A DNA stretch of 64,000 nt from Myxococcota bacterium (lineage in GTDB: Bacteria; Myxococcota_A; UBA796; UBA2385). The first letter of the stretch is position 1. The number at the start of each line of letters is the position of its first letter. Positions 17,140 through 25,549 of this stretch are shown in pieces. Under the pieces are notes generated by a model. That model searched no databases. It had not been told where the DNA came from and was given only the letters and a program-made list of their open reading frames with translations. Location of the stretch: contig JAKLKF010000029.1 in assembly GCA_023150805.1 (NCBI GenBank), positions 1 to 64,000 on the forward strand. Reading direction: 5' to 3'. The position numbers were made by a program, and so were the translations under genes.

Positions 17140-18117
17140 ATGCTGTCGCCGCCCCGCCTCGCCGCCCTCTTCGCCTCGTCCTTCGTCGCCACCGCGCTGC
17201 TCTTCGGGGTCGTCTCCTCCGCGACCGACCCGGTGCACGCCGCGGTCATCGCCGCGCCCGCGCCCGAGTGGCTGCCGCCGGCCTGGGTCAGCGGACCCGA
17301 CGCCCTCGCGATCGCCGCGCTGCATGGACACGGCGCCACCCGGGGGCCCCTGGTCCACTCCCACGCGGCCCTGGTCTTCGACCTCGACCAGGAGCGGGTC
17401 CTCTTCGAGCGGCGCGCCGACAACCGGCGGCCGGTGGCCTCGTTGACCAAGGTCGTCGCCTCGCTGGCCTACGCCTCGGTGCAGCCCGACCTGGACCAGG
17501 GGGCCTGCATCGACTTCGAGCAGCGGCCCTCGCGCTCCGGCGCGCGCAGCCGCCTGAACACGGGCGACTGCGCCTCCGGCTGGGACTACCTGGGCGCGGC
17601 CCTGGTCGCCTCGGACAACCGCGCCGCCTACGCCCTGGCGGCGGCGGCCGACCTGAGCGTGGACGAGCTGGTGACCCGGATGAACCAGGTCAGCGAGGAG
17701 CTGGGCATGGCCTCCTCCCGGTGGGCCGATCCCTCGGGCCTGGAGGACGAGAACCTCTCGACCGCCCGGGACATCTCCCGCGCGATGGTGGCCCTGGCCA
17801 GCGTGCCCGAGCTGGCCCTGGCGGCGTCGGCGCCGTCCTGGGACCTGCACCGGGCGGACCAGGCGCCCCGCCGCCTGTTCACGACCAACAAGCTCTCGGG
17901 CAGCGACCGGGTGGTGATCGAGGCGGCCAAGACCGGGTACACCGACACGGCGGGCTACTGCCTCTCGACCCTGGTCCAGACCTCGACCGGGCAGCGGCTG
18001 GTGATCACGCTGCTCGGCGCGCCCAACGACCGCACGCGCTGGGCCGACGTGGCCCGCGTGGTCGAGTGGGCCGAGCGCCACGACGGCCCGGGCGACGCGC
18101 TGGCCGACGCGCGCTGA
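17140..18117 (+). CDS. D-alanyl-D-alanine carboxypeptidase (peptidase S11)
   Basis: 325 residues with an N-terminal signal peptide or anchor (about 8-28). All three penicillin-binding motifs are in order: SLTK (Ser101-Lys104), SDN (158-160) and KTG (264-266). This is the S11 family (DacA/PBP5-7 type), which trims the terminal D-alanine from peptidoglycan stem peptides in the periplasm. The C-terminal beta domain and amphipathic anchor of PBP5 are absent, so it is closer in size to PBP7. An unusual Cys pair (about 123 and 144) falls between SxxK and SDN and could form a disulfide. The ATG lies 6 nt after a -10 box, suggesting a leaderless mRNA. Confidence 0.9.
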   Translation: MLSPPRLAALFASSFVATALLFGVVSSATDPVHAAVIAAPAPEWLPPAWVSGPDALAIAALHGHGATRGPLVHSHAALVFDLDQERVLFERRADNRRPVASLTKVVASLAYASVQPDLDQGACIDFEQRPSRSGARSRLNTGDCASGWDYLGAALVASDNRAAYALAAAADLSVDELVTRMNQVSEELGMASSRWADPSGLEDENLSTARDISRAMVALASVPELALAASAPSWDLHRADQAPRRLFTTNKLSGSDRVVIEAAKTGYTDTAGYCLSTLVQTSTGQRLVITLLGAPNDRTRWADVARVVEWAERHDGPGDALADAR

Positions 18118-18193
18118 GCCCGGCGCCGACCGCGGAGGCGATAGAGACGGGGGTGGACGCAAGGCGGCAGGCGCCGCCGAACCCGGAGCCCCC

Positions 18194-19042
18194 ATGTTCC
18201 CGCTGCTGATCCTGCTGGCCTGCGCGGACGACCTCCCGGCCGCCGCGACCGACGACACCGGAGGTCCGGGCGACACGTCGCAGGAGCGGGAGCCGCCCAC
18301 CTACTCGCTGGGGGACTGCCCGCCCCTGGACGACGGGGTCCTCGACGAGTTCCCGACCGGGGAGACCAGCTACCGGGTCAAGGTGGTGCTGCCCCCCGAG
18401 CCGCAGGGCGCGCCGGTCCTGTTCGCCTGGCACTGGCTGGGCGGAAGTGCCGCGGACATCGTCCGGTACATGGACCTGGACGAGCTGGCCCAGGAGGAGG
18501 GCGTCGTGGTCATCGCGCCGGACAGCGACGGCTCGGCCTACGAGTGGCACTTCCTGGAGGAGCCCGAGGGCAACCCCGACCTGCTGCTCTTCGAGGACCT
18601 GCTGGCCTGCGCCCACGCGCAGCACGGTGTCGACCTGGAGCGCGTGCACGCCCTGGGCATGAGCGCCGGCGGCCTGCAGACCACCTACCTGACGCTGTAC
18701 GAGGCGGAGTGGCTGGCCAGCACCGCCATCTTCTCGGGGGGGACGATGCCGGGCATGTACGACCGCCCCGCGCGCCCGCTGCCCGTGATGATCACCTGGG
18801 GCGGCCCGGGCGACACCTACAGCAGCGTGTCCTTCGAGGAGACCAGCCTGTACCTGAGCGAGGAGCTGCAGGCCGACGGCAGCTTCGTCGTGGAGTGCGA
18901 GCACGACCTGGGCCACCAGATCCCCGACGGGGCGTCGACCTGGGCCTGGGAGTTCCTCTCCGCCCACCCGCTGGACGTCGATCCCGAGCCCTGGGCCGCG
19001 GGGCTGCCCGACACCCTGCCGGACTACTGCCGGATCCCGTGA
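18194..19042 (+). CDS. Lipoprotein alpha/beta hydrolase (LpqC / PHB-depolymerase-like)
   Basis: 282 residues. The signal is very short: MFPLLILLAC, with Cys10 as lipidation site. A Thr/Gly/Pro-rich linker (15-35) follows. The alpha/beta-hydrolase part has WHWLGG (oxyanion region), the nucleophile elbow GMSAGG (Ser157), and a late histidine in EHDLGHQIP. This pattern is that of secreted esterases of the LpqC/feruloyl-esterase/PHB-depolymerase group. It should cleave an ester bond at the cell surface; the substrate is unknown. CCCGGAGCCCCC precedes the ATG, and TAGAGA about 50 nt upstream may be the -10 box. A 10-bp inverted repeat begins at its stop codon. Confidence 0.82.
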   Translation: MFPLLILLACADDLPAAATDDTGGPGDTSQEREPPTYSLGDCPPLDDGVLDEFPTGETSYRVKVVLPPEPQGAPVLFAWHWLGGSAADIVRYMDLDELAQEEGVVVIAPDSDGSAYEWHFLEEPEGNPDLLLFEDLLACAHAQHGVDLERVHALGMSAGGLQTTYLTLYEAEWLASTAIFSGGTMPGMYDRPARPLPVMITWGGPGDTYSSVSFEETSLYLSEELQADGSFVVECEHDLGHQIPDGASTWAWEFLSAHPLDVDPEPWAAGLPDTLPDYCRIP

Positions 19043-19084
19043 TCGGTCACAAGGCCGCGCGGTTCTGACCCGAAGTGACCGATC
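19041..19084. repeat. Perfect 10-bp inverted repeat GATCGGTCAC/GTGACCGATC
   Basis: Arms at 19041-19050 and 19075-19084 with a 24-bp spacer. The left arm begins in the stop codon of the hydrolase gene; the pair lies 77 bp before the next ATG. It could be a transcript-end hairpin or a regulator site. No T-run follows. Confidence 0.7.
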
Positions 19085-19160
19085 CGACCGATGCTCTGGC
19101 GCGCAGGGGCTGGCACGGGCGATGCAGACGCCGGGGGAGAACCTCCTCCCCGGAGCCCCC

Positions 19161-19676
19161 ATGATCCCCGTCCTCCTCTCCCTCGCCCTGGCCCTGGTCG
19201 GCTGCGGCACCGCCCCGGTCTCCGCCGCCTCCGCGCCCGCCCAGGCCTCTCCCGCCACCTCGGTGGCGCCCGCCGCGGCCCCCGCCCTGCGCACCGGCGG
19301 CCAGCCCACCGAGGCCCAGCTCCGGGCCCTGGCCGCCGAGGGGGTGCGCACGGTGATCGACCTGCGGGGCGAGAACGAGAGCCGCGGCATGGACGAGGCC
19401 GCGGTCGTCCAGGGGCTGGGCATGACCTACGTCACCATCCCGATCTCGGGCGCCGGGGACCTGACGGTCGAGCGCGCCAAGGCGCTGGACGCGGCGCTGG
19501 ACGCGGCCGAAGGGCCCGTCCTGGTGCACTGCGCCAGCGGCAACCGGGTCGGCGCGCTCCTGGCCCTGGAGGCCTTCCACGCCGACGGCGCCTCGGCCGA
19601 GCAGGCGCTGCGCATCGGCGACGAGGCGGGCCTGTCCTCGCTGCGACCCACCGTGGAGAGCTTGTTGGTCGATTGA
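19161..19676 (+). CDS. Lipoprotein with DUF442 / cysteine-phosphatase-like domain
   Basis: 171 residues. Signal peptide with lipobox LVGC (Cys15), then an Ala/Pro/Ser linker to about residue 45. The domain starts TGGQPTEAQLRALAAEG and GVRTVIDLRG, and has the loop HCASGNR (Cys124 to Arg129), i.e. CxxGxR, as in the beta-lactamase-hydrolase-like DUF442 family related to dual-specificity phosphatases. A phosphatase facing the outside of the inner membrane would be unusual; the substrate is unknown. The ATG at 19161 is chosen over an upstream one at 19122 because it creates the signal peptide and follows CGGAGCCCCC. It ends against the convergent pseudouridine synthase gene. Confidence 0.82.
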   Translation: MIPVLLSLALALVGCGTAPVSAASAPAQASPATSVAPAAAPALRTGGQPTEAQLRALAAEGVRTVIDLRGENESRGMDEAAVVQGLGMTYVTIPISGAGDLTVERAKALDAALDAAEGPVLVHCASGNRVGALLALEAFHADGASAEQALRIGDEAGLSSLRPTVESLLVD

Positions 19677-19680
19677 CCAA
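19665..19680. terminator. Short hairpin TTGGTC-GATT-GACCAA between convergent genes
   Basis: Six-bp perfect arms around the stop of the DUF442 gene, 6 bp from the end of the convergent pseudouridine synthase gene. It may serve both directions as a weak terminator. Confidence 0.4.
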
Positions 19681-19685
19681 CCAGT

Positions 19686-20345
19686 TTACTGCGTGAGCGG
19701 GTCCTGGTCGCCGGCCTGCAGGGACAGCTCCTCGCCGGACCAGGGGTGCCGCAGGACCAGCCGCCAGGCGTGCAGCATCAGGCGGGCCGCCGGCGCGCCG
19801 CCGTACAGGCGGTCGCCCACGATGGGGAAGCCCACCGCGGCCAGGTGGACGCGGAGCTGGTGGCTGCGTCCCGTCTCGGGGAACAGGGCCAGCAGGGTGT
19901 CCTCCGAACCGCGGCGCAGCACCTGCCAGCGGGTCTGCGCCGGCAGGCCGGCGACCGGGTCGACGACGTTGCGGGGCGGGGTGCCGCCCAACCGCGCCAG
20001 GGGCAGGTCGATCCGGCCCTGGTCCTCGGGCTGGCCCCGCACGACCGCCAGGTAGGTCTTGCGCACGCTGCGCGCCGCGAACTGGGCCTTGAGCGCGGCC
20101 TCGGCCTTGCGCCGCCGCGCCAGGACCAGCAGGCCCGAGGTGTCCAGGTCCAGCCGGTGCGCGGCGTACATCGGCCCCAGGTCCCGTGCCGCCCGGGTCA
20201 GGGCGCTGTCCTGCCAGGCCGGGTCCCGACCGGGCACCGACAGCAGCCCGGCGGGCTTGTCCAGCACCAGCAGGTCGCGGTCCAGGTGCACCACGACCAG
20301 CCAGGGGTCGGTCGGGGGCGCGTAGCGGTCGAGCTCGCCGTCCAC
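19686..20345 (-). CDS. RluA-family pseudouridine synthase
   Basis: 219 residues with the RluA catalytic core: LVLDKPAGL (28-36), the catalytic motif HRLDLDTSG (Asp66), RKTYLAVV-like strand, and ETGRSHQLRVHL near 165. There is no N-terminal S4 domain, so it resembles the short RluA/TruC forms. It converts a uridine in rRNA or tRNA to pseudouridine; the exact base cannot be told. It starts with GTG at 20345, with AGGAGG just upstream and overlapping the helicase stop region (12-bp gap). It therefore shares an operon with the DEAD-box helicase, a sensible pairing for ribosome assembly. Confidence 0.9.
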   Translation of the reverse strand: MDGELDRYAPPTDPWLVVVHLDRDLLVLDKPAGLLSVPGRDPAWQDSALTRAARDLGPMYAAHRLDLDTSGLLVLARRRKAEAALKAQFAARSVRKTYLAVVRGQPEDQGRIDLPLARLGGTPPRNVVDPVAGLPAQTRWQVLRRGSEDTLLALFPETGRSHQLRVHLAAVGFPIVGDRLYGGAPAARLMLHAWRLVLRHPWSGEELSLQAGDQDPLTQ

Positions 20346-20357
20346 GCCGCCTCCTGC

Positions 20358-21665
20358 TCAGCCGCGGCCGCGCCGCCGGCCCCCGCCGTTCCAGCGCCCG
20401 GGGCCGCTTCCGGACGGGCGGTTGCCCTGGGGGCGCCCCCCGCCGGACGAGCCGCCGCCGCTGGAGCGCCCGCCCACCCGTCCGCCGCGCGCGGGGCGGG
20501 GCGTGGGGCGGGTGGGGATGGCGTCGGCGGCGTGCCAGGGGTGGTCCTCGTCGATGGGGATCGACTGGCCGATCAGCCGCTCGATGCCGCGCAGGAAGTC
20601 GCCCTCGCTGTGGTCGCAGAAGGCGATGGCCACGCCCTCGCGGCCCGCCCGCCCGGTGCGCCCGATGCGGTGGACGTAGCTCTCGGGCTCGTTGGGCAGG
20701 TCGTAGTTGAAGACGTGGCTGATGCCGTCCACGTCGATGCCGCGGCTGGCGACGTCGGTGGCGACCAGCACCGACAGCCGCCCGTCCCGGAAGTCGTCGA
20801 GCGCCTTGGTGCGGGCGTTCTGGGACTTGTTGCCGTGGATGGCCTGCGAGGGGATGCCGTCCTCGTCCAGCTGCTTCACCAGGCGGTTGGCGCCGTGCTT
20901 GGTGCGCGTGAAGACGATGGCCTGCTCCACCTCGCGGTCGCGCAGCAGGTCGGCCAGCAGGTGGCGCTTGTCCATGCGGTCGACGAACATCACCTTCTGG
21001 GCGATGCGCTCGACCGTGGTGCCCTGGGGCACGACCTCGACCTTGATCGGGTCGCGCAGGAAGCCCTGGGCCAGCTCGACGATGGCGTCGGGCATCGTCG
21101 CCGAGAAGAGCAGGTTCTGCCGCTTCGCCGGCAGCAGCTTCAGCACGCGCTTGACGTCGTGGATGAAGCCCATGTCCAGCATGCGGTCGGCCTCGTCCAG
21201 GACGAAGAAGTCCACCTTGGACAGGTCGACGAAGCCCTGGCCGTGCAGGTCCAGCAGCCGGCCGGGGCAGGCGACCAGGATGTCCAGGCCCTGGTTCAGG
21301 GTGCGCACCTGGGGGTTCTGGCCGACGCCGCCGAAGATGGTGTAGTGCCACAGGTCCAGGTGGGCCCCGTAGGTCTTGAAGCTGTCGCCGATCTGGGCGG
21401 CCAGCTCGCGGGTCGGGGTCAGCACCAGGGCGCGGATCTGCCGACGGACGCGGGCCGGCGTCGGCGCCTGGGAGAGGTGCTGCAGCACCGGCAGCGCGAA
21501 GGCGGCGGTCTTGCCGGTGCCCGTCTGGGCGCAGCCGAGCACGTCGCGACCGGCCAGGAGGGGGGGGATGGCCTGCACCTGGATGGGCGTAGGCGTGGTG
21601 TACCCGCAGGCGGTGAGCGCCCGCAGGAGAGGCTCGGAGAGGCCGAGCGAAGCGAAGGTCTGCAA
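20358..21665 (-). CDS. rhlE: DEAD-box RNA helicase, RhlE-like
   Basis: About 435 residues with every DEAD-box motif: Q-motif [26 protein letters not shown] in [11 protein letters not shown] in FSATMP, RGIDV, and [10 protein letters not shown]. The C-terminal tail (from about 380) is Gly/Arg/Ser-rich and probably disordered and RNA-binding. It should unwind short RNA helices using ATP, typically in ribosome assembly or cold growth. The start is uncertain: there is no ATG, and I choose TTG at 21665 (giving LQTFASLGL, like other RhlE proteins), with AAGAGCGGA upstream; a CTG a few codons earlier is possible. It is followed by the pseudouridine synthase in the same operon. Confidence 0.9.
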   Translation of the reverse strand: MQTFASLGLSEPLLRALTACGYTTPTPIQVQAIPPLLAGRDVLGCAQTGTGKTAAFALPVLQHLSQAPTPARVRRQIRALVLTPTRELAAQIGDSFKTYGAHLDLWHYTIFGGVGQNPQVRTLNQGLDILVACPGRLLDLHGQGFVDLSKVDFFVLDEADRMLDMGFIHDVKRVLKLLPAKRQNLLFSATMPDAIVELAQGFLRDPIKVEVVPQGTTVERIAQKVMFVDRMDKRHLLADLLRDREVEQAIVFTRTKHGANRLVKQLDEDGIPSQAIHGNKSQNARTKALDDFRDGRLSVLVATDVASRGIDVDGISHVFNYDLPNEPESYVHRIGRTGRAGREGVAIAFCDHSEGDFLRGIERLIGQSIPIDEDHPWHAADAIPTRPTPRPARGGRVGGRSSGGGSSGGGRPQGNRPSGSGPGRWNGGGRRRGRG

Positions 21666-21866
21666 GTTCAGTGGTCCGCTCTTCAGTCTGATGTGCGGCC
21701 ACCGGCGCAGCTTCTTCGTGTGGCCTGGGCCGCGCGGTCGCCAGGGTGGCGCCGCTGGGGAGAGGGTAGCCCGGCAGCCGATGATGCGCTGGCCCGGGTG
21801 CCGCCTCGCCGCCGGATCGTCACCCGGTGGTAGCGTCTGCCGCTCGGAGCCCTGCTGAGCGCATCC
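21666..21866. other. Divergent intergenic region, helicase / PlsC fusion
   Basis: 201 bp. Toward the right, GGTAGCGT (21827-21834) is a plausible -10 box for the gene at 21867. Toward the left, a lower-GC stretch (21660-21700) precedes the helicase. No small ORF with a ribosome site was found. Confidence 0.4.
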
Positions 21867-23078
21867 ATGGCCCTGGTCCGCCGCCCGCCCCTGCCCCCGA
21901 CGGTCGAGAACCTGCGCAAGGTCGAGCGCCTGTTCGCCCTGGCCGGGCCGCCGATGGGCATGGCCCTGTCCTGGTGGCAGCGCCTGGAGGTCGACGGCCG
22001 CGAGCACTTCCCGCGCACGGGCCCGGTCCTGGTCCTGCCCAACCACGTCACCTACTTCGACCCCTTCTCGATCATGGTCGCCGTCCGCCGCCCGGTGCAC
22101 TTCATGGCCGGCGAGGGCCTGTTCCAGCAGCGCTGGGCCGGCCTGTTGGCCCGCTGGGCCGGGGCCGTGCCCCGCAAGAAGCGCGTCGCTGACGTGCTGA
22201 GCGTGCGCCAGCTCTCCCGCTGGGCCGAGGTCGGCGGCGCCGTCGGCCTGTTCCCCGAGGGCGAGCGCACCTGGGACGGCCGGCCCCTGCCCCTGCTGCC
22301 GGGCATCGGCCGCCTGGTCCGCGCCTTCGGCCACCCGGTCGTGACCGCCCGCATCGTCGGCGGCTACCGCCAGAACCCGCGCTGGGGCAACCAGCGCCGC
22401 GGGCGGATGCGCATCGAGCTGGATCCGCCGCAGACCTGGGACCGCCGGGCCGACCCCGCCGAGATCGAGGCGACGCTGGTGCAACGCCTCACCGTGCCCG
22501 CCGGCGCCGGCCGGGGCTGGCCCATGACCGGCAGCCGCCTGGCCGAGGGGGTGGAGAACGTGCTCTTCCGCTGCCCCGCCTGCGACGCGCCCGACGCCCT
22601 GCGCAGCGAGGGGGACCGCGTGCGCTGCGGTGCCTGCGGGGCCGGCTGGCGCCTGGACATCGAGCACGCGCTGCATCCCGACCATGGCGGCCCCCCCCTG
22701 GCCCTGGGCCAGCAGGTCGCCGCGCTCCGCGCCCGCGCCGGCCAGGAGCCCCCGGGTCCCGACGGCACCCTCCTGCGCAGCGCGCCCATGGTCCTGCTCG
22801 ACATCTCGGGCGAGGTCTCCACCGAGGTCGCCCGCGGCCCCCTGGTGCTGGAGCCGGACCTGCTGCGGGTCGAGGGCAGCGACTGGCGCCTGCCCCTGGC
22901 CCAGGTCTCCACCATGCACGTGTTCATGCAGCGCAGGTTGATGATCCGCGCCGGCGACCGGCTGTGGGAGGCCGAGATCCCGACCGGCTCGGTGGTCCGC
23001 TGGCAGTGGGAGGTCGAGGCGCGGATGCCCGCAGCGGCGCGACCCCGGGCGGCGGAGACCTCCCCCGGGCCAGGCTGA
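21867..23078 (+). CDS. PlsC-type acyltransferase fused to zinc ribbon and C-terminal beta domain
   Basis: 403 residues. The acyltransferase domain (about 35-215) has block I NHVTYFD (His60, Asp65) and block III FPEGER (129-134), as in 1-acyl-glycerol-3-phosphate acyltransferases. A four-cysteine zinc ribbon (CPAC...CGAC) follows at about 232-255. The final ~90 residues are beta-rich ([13 protein letters not shown]... [12 protein letters not shown]... [12 protein letters not shown]), resembling a PH/GRAM-like domain, though this is only a guess. The enzyme should acylate lysophosphatidate or a related lipid at the inner membrane. Fusion with a zinc ribbon is not the standard PlsC layout. The ATG at 21867 is the first in frame; its ribosome site is weak (CGGAGC is 22 nt upstream). 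Confidence 0.8.
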   Translation: MALVRRPPLPPTVENLRKVERLFALAGPPMGMALSWWQRLEVDGREHFPRTGPVLVLPNHVTYFDPFSIMVAVRRPVHFMAGEGLFQQRWAGLLARWAGAVPRKKRVADVLSVRQLSRWAEVGGAVGLFPEGERTWDGRPLPLLPGIGRLVRAFGHPVVTARIVGGYRQNPRWGNQRRGRMRIELDPPQTWDRRADPAEIEATLVQRLTVPAGAGRGWPMTGSRLAEGVENVLFRCPACDAPDALRSEGDRVRCGACGAGWRLDIEHALHPDHGGPPLALGQQVAALRARAGQEPPGPDGTLLRSAPMVLLDISGEVSTEVARGPLVLEPDLLRVEGSDWRLPLAQVSTMHVFMQRRLMIRAGDRLWEAEIPTGSVVRWQWEVEARMPAAARPRAAETSPGPG

Positions 23079-23109
23079 GGTCGGGGGGCGCAGGCCCGCC
23101 GCGCGCGGC

Positions 23110-23877
23110 TCAGCCCGTCGCCACCAGGCTGCCGTCCGCGACCAGGCCGGCGACGACCTCCTGGGCCTCCTCGCCCGCGCCCAGCCCGGCGGCGACCGCG
23201 GCCAGCGTGGCCAGGGTCGTGGGCGCCTCGGCGGCGAGCAGCAAGCGGGCCAGCTCCTCGCCGACGAAGGACAGGCCCGCCTGGCCGTCGCGCACCTCGA
23301 CCAGCACCCACTCCTGGCCTTCGCCCTCGGGCGGCAGCGGCCCCACCGCGACCCCCCGGACCAGCGCCTCCAGGGGGCGGGGACCCAGCGCCGCCAGCAC
23401 GGCCTGCCAACGCGCCACCGTGCCCTCCGGCAGCCCGACCGGCAGCAGGCCCGGCGCGCGCTGCAGGTGGGCCCCTCCCGGCGGGCGCGGCTGCTCGCGG
23501 CGGGCGCGGGCGACCGCGGCCTCCAGGTCCGCGACGGCGCCGGCCCGCGGGCGGATCCAGGCGTGGAAGGACCCGACCAGGCTGCCGCGCTCCATGATGC
23601 AGCCGTGGAAGGCGGGCGAGGAGAGGAAGGCGTCCAGCTCGCCGACCGGGCGCCCCTGGCAGGCCAGCGCAGCGGTGGCGGGCAGCTCCTCGACCAGCGA
23701 GGTGACCAGCCGCGCCCGGCGGTAGGGGTCGGTGCGGAAGGCGCGGGGGTCGGTGCGCCGCAGCAGGGCGTGCTCCGCGGCGGTCAGCTCGGGCAGGTCG
23801 CGGCCGGCCAGCACCTGCTCGGCCAGGTCCGGGTCGTGCAGCAGCCGCACGACGACCCGCTGCAGGGCGTGGCTCAA
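23110..23877 (-). CDS. MNIO partner protein (DUF2063/HvfC-like)
   Basis: 255 residues, mostly helical. The N-terminal ~75 residues resemble the DUF2063-type domain ([28 protein letters not shown]), in which a conserved R-x-R and an L-x-x-x-(F/L)P element occur. The C-terminal ~75 residues look like a small winged-helix domain ([27 protein letters not shown]). In known MNIO systems a partner like this recognises the peptide substrate. It starts at TTG 23877, overlapping the oxidase stop by TTGA, so translation is coupled; no ATG or GTG fits as well. It ends 31 bp from the convergent acyltransferase gene. Assignment depends mainly on its neighbour and is moderate. Confidence 0.6.
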   Translation of the reverse strand: MSHALQRVVVRLLHDPDLAEQVLAGRDLPELTAAEHALLRRTDPRAFRTDPYRRARLVTSLVEELPATAALACQGRPVGELDAFLSSPAFHGCIMERGSLVGSFHAWIRPRAGAVADLEAAVARARREQPRPPGGAHLQRAPGLLPVGLPEGTVARWQAVLAALGPRPLEALVRGVAVGPLPPEGEGQEWVLVEVRDGQAGLSFVGEELARLLLAAEAPTTLATLAAVAAGLGAGEEAQEVVAGLVADGSLVATG

Positions 23878-24752
23878 GGGGTCCCTCCGATCCACCGACC
23901 TTCCAGCGTGCGCGCGATGCGCCCGAAGCCGGGCAGGCAGTCGGCCAGCGGGTTGCGCTCGCACTCGAAGATGACGGCCCGCAGGTTGGGGCCGGCCGCG
24001 ACCCGCTCGAAGATGGCCCAGGTGTCGGGCAGCACGGCGGGGCTGTGGTCGTCCTCGATCCACCGGAAGCCGTCGGTCTGCCGCTCGACGCCGCCGGCCA
24101 CGTGGCACTCGACCAGCCGCTCCAGGGGCAGGCCGTCCAGGCCGTCCAGCGCCTGTCGGCCCGTCACCCGCTGGTAGATCGCCAGGTGCGCGACGTCGAG
24201 CAGCATGCCGGTGTCGGCGTAGTCGCACAGCCGCGCGAAGAAGTCGAGCAGGTGCAGGTCGCCCACGTAGACCGAGCCGGGCGGGTTCTCGGGGAGGACC
24301 TCCAGCCCGGTCGCCTCGCGCAGGGCGATGATGCCGTCGGCGAGGGCCTTCGCGGCGTCGTCGGTCAGCACCGGCGGCAGGAGCAGCATGTGGCCGCGCT
24401 CGCGCCGCCCGAAGTGCCACAGCCCCACGTCGCCGCACAGCCAGGCCGGCCGCAGCACCGCCGCGAGCAGGCGCACCTGGTCGAGCCAGGCGGGATCGAG
24501 GTCCTCGGGCTCGTCCAGGTTCACGTCGAGGAAGTGGTAGGTCGTGGCGCCGCCGCGCTCGACCCAGGCCCGCGCGTGCCGGTCCAGGCCCTTGGCCACC
24601 TCGACGCCCACCTCCAGGAAGCGGCCGTACTGGGGGGCCTGGGCGTGGAGCTGCGAGAGGTCCAGGCCGCCGGGGGTGTCGGCCGCGCCGTACTCGGTGG
24701 ACACGCCGATGCCCAGGACGGGGAGGTTCTGCACGCGATCGAGGAAGCGCAT
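23874..24752 (-). CDS. DUF692 / multinuclear non-heme iron oxidase (MNIO)-like TIM-barrel protein
   Basis: 292 residues. The order of motifs follows DUF692 (HvfB/MbnB/TglH family): GIGVSTEYG at 14-22, FLEVGVEV (46-52), YHFLDVNLDEP (His73), LCGDVGLWHF (105-114), LPENPPGS (153-160), GMLLDVAHLAIYQ (Asp186, His189), ECHVAGG (His217), IEDDHSPAV (Asp235, His236) and IFECE (Glu263). Compared with the usual family pattern, the SEH motif is GD here and the second histidine of the HLAGH-like motif is Gly, so the metal-binding set is altered. Family members bind two or three irons and modify cysteine or other residues of small peptides. The ATG at 24752 lies about 7 nt after GATAGCT, suggesting a leaderless mRNA. 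No precursor peptide was found nearby. Confidence 0.72.
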   Translation of the reverse strand: MRFLDRVQNLPVLGIGVSTEYGAADTPGGLDLSQLHAQAPQYGRFLEVGVEVAKGLDRHARAWVERGGATTYHFLDVNLDEPEDLDPAWLDQVRLLAAVLRPAWLCGDVGLWHFGRRERGHMLLLPPVLTDDAAKALADGIIALREATGLEVLPENPPGSVYVGDLHLLDFFARLCDYADTGMLLDVAHLAIYQRVTGRQALDGLDGLPLERLVECHVAGGVERQTDGFRWIEDDHSPAVLPDTWAIFERVAAGPNLRAVIFECERNPLADCLPGFGRIARTLEGRWIGGTP

Positions 24753-24831
24753 CGTCGCCAGCTATCCACCCCCTCCTCGCCCCGTGCGAGACTGCGGCCC
24801 CTTCGCCGCCGCCACTGCCACGGAGCCCCTC
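24753..24831. promoter_or_regulatory. Divergent promoter region, MNIO-like gene / gene at 24832
   Basis: 79 bp. On the minus strand GATAGCT (fwd 24760-24766) sits 7-8 nt before the MNIO-like ATG. On the plus strand CGGAGCCCCTC precedes the ATG at 24832; no clear plus-strand -10 box is visible. Confidence 0.4.
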
Positions 24832-25533
24832 ATGCCCTCGCCCCTCGCCTTCAAGGAGCTGCAGGCCCTCTTCGACTCGCTGGGGGTCAAGGACTTCGGC
24901 GCCGCCCTGCCCGAGGGGCGCATCCACTGGACCGACGCCGCCGGCAAGGTGGTGGCGCACGCCCGCTGCCGCGCCATCCTGTCCTGGGCCTCCACCAACC
25001 ACAGCATCCTGTGGGCCGAGGCCATCGCCTCCTTCCAGCAGGCCGGCGTGCCCTGCCTGCCCGCGCCCGAGGGCGAGGACCCCTACGTGCAGGACGTCGA
25101 CGAGGACCTGGCCCAGGAGCTGGCGGGCCAGTCGGCGCAGCTCGTCAACGCGCAGTTCCTGTACGCCGCGCCCACCGGCGGCGGCGGCAAGCTCTTCCTC
25201 GCGGTCACCGACTTCACGCCGGGCGCCATGGACGAGGACCCCGGCCAGGAGGCCCGGCGGGTCGAGGCGGCGCGCGCCTGGGCGGCCGAGCGGCTGGTGC
25301 GGCTGGCCGCGCTCCTGGACCAGGGGGAGGTCGACGAGGTGGCGACCCTGCTGGGCTCGCTGTCGGGACAGGCGCGCCAGCAGGCGGACTTCGTCGTGCG
25401 GGGCACGGACCTGGCGCCCCGCCTGTCGGGCCTGGCCACCCAGGCGATGCTGTGGGCCCAGGCCCTGCCCGAGCACAAGGACCGCGTCGCCTACGAGCTG
25501 AAGGTCGCGGCCCGGGGCTGGCAGCCGGCCTGA
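24832..25533 (+). CDS. Conserved-looking cytoplasmic protein of unknown function
   Basis: 233 residues, no signal peptide or membrane segment. It opens PSPLAFKELQALFDSLGV and contains IHWTDAAGKVVAHARCRAILSWAST near 37-60, then an alternation of helices with an acidic middle (EGEDPYVQDVDEDLAQEL). Three cysteines are present (about 47, 78 and none catalytic by pattern). I do not recognise a family. The ATG at 24832 follows CGGAGCCCCTC, the ribosome-site pattern of the window. It is divergent from the MNIO-like operon and convergent with the membrane protein at 25546. Whether it belongs functionally with the MNIO pair cannot be told. Confidence 0.7.
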   Translation: MPSPLAFKELQALFDSLGVKDFGAALPEGRIHWTDAAGKVVAHARCRAILSWASTNHSILWAEAIASFQQAGVPCLPAPEGEDPYVQDVDEDLAQELAGQSAQLVNAQFLYAAPTGGGGKLFLAVTDFTPGAMDEDPGQEARRVEAARAWAAERLVRLAALLDQGEVDEVATLLGSLSGQARQQADFVVRGTDLAPRLSGLATQAMLWAQALPEHKDRVAYELKVAARGWQPA

Positions 25534-25549
25534 CCGGGGCCGGGGTCAG
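25530..25549. terminator. Hairpin CTGACC-N8-GGTCAG spanning two convergent stop codons
   Basis: Six-bp perfect arms cover the TGA of the plus-strand gene and the TGA of the minus-strand membrane gene. No T-run; a weak shared terminator is possible. Confidence 0.35.

Noticed and set aside
16156-18300. Upstream continuation of the glycosyltransferase frame on the minus strand to 18300
   Set aside because: It crosses the VWA gene and the carboxypeptidase gene, and the product has no recognisable domains. The ATG at 16155 with the TGATG overlap is the real start.
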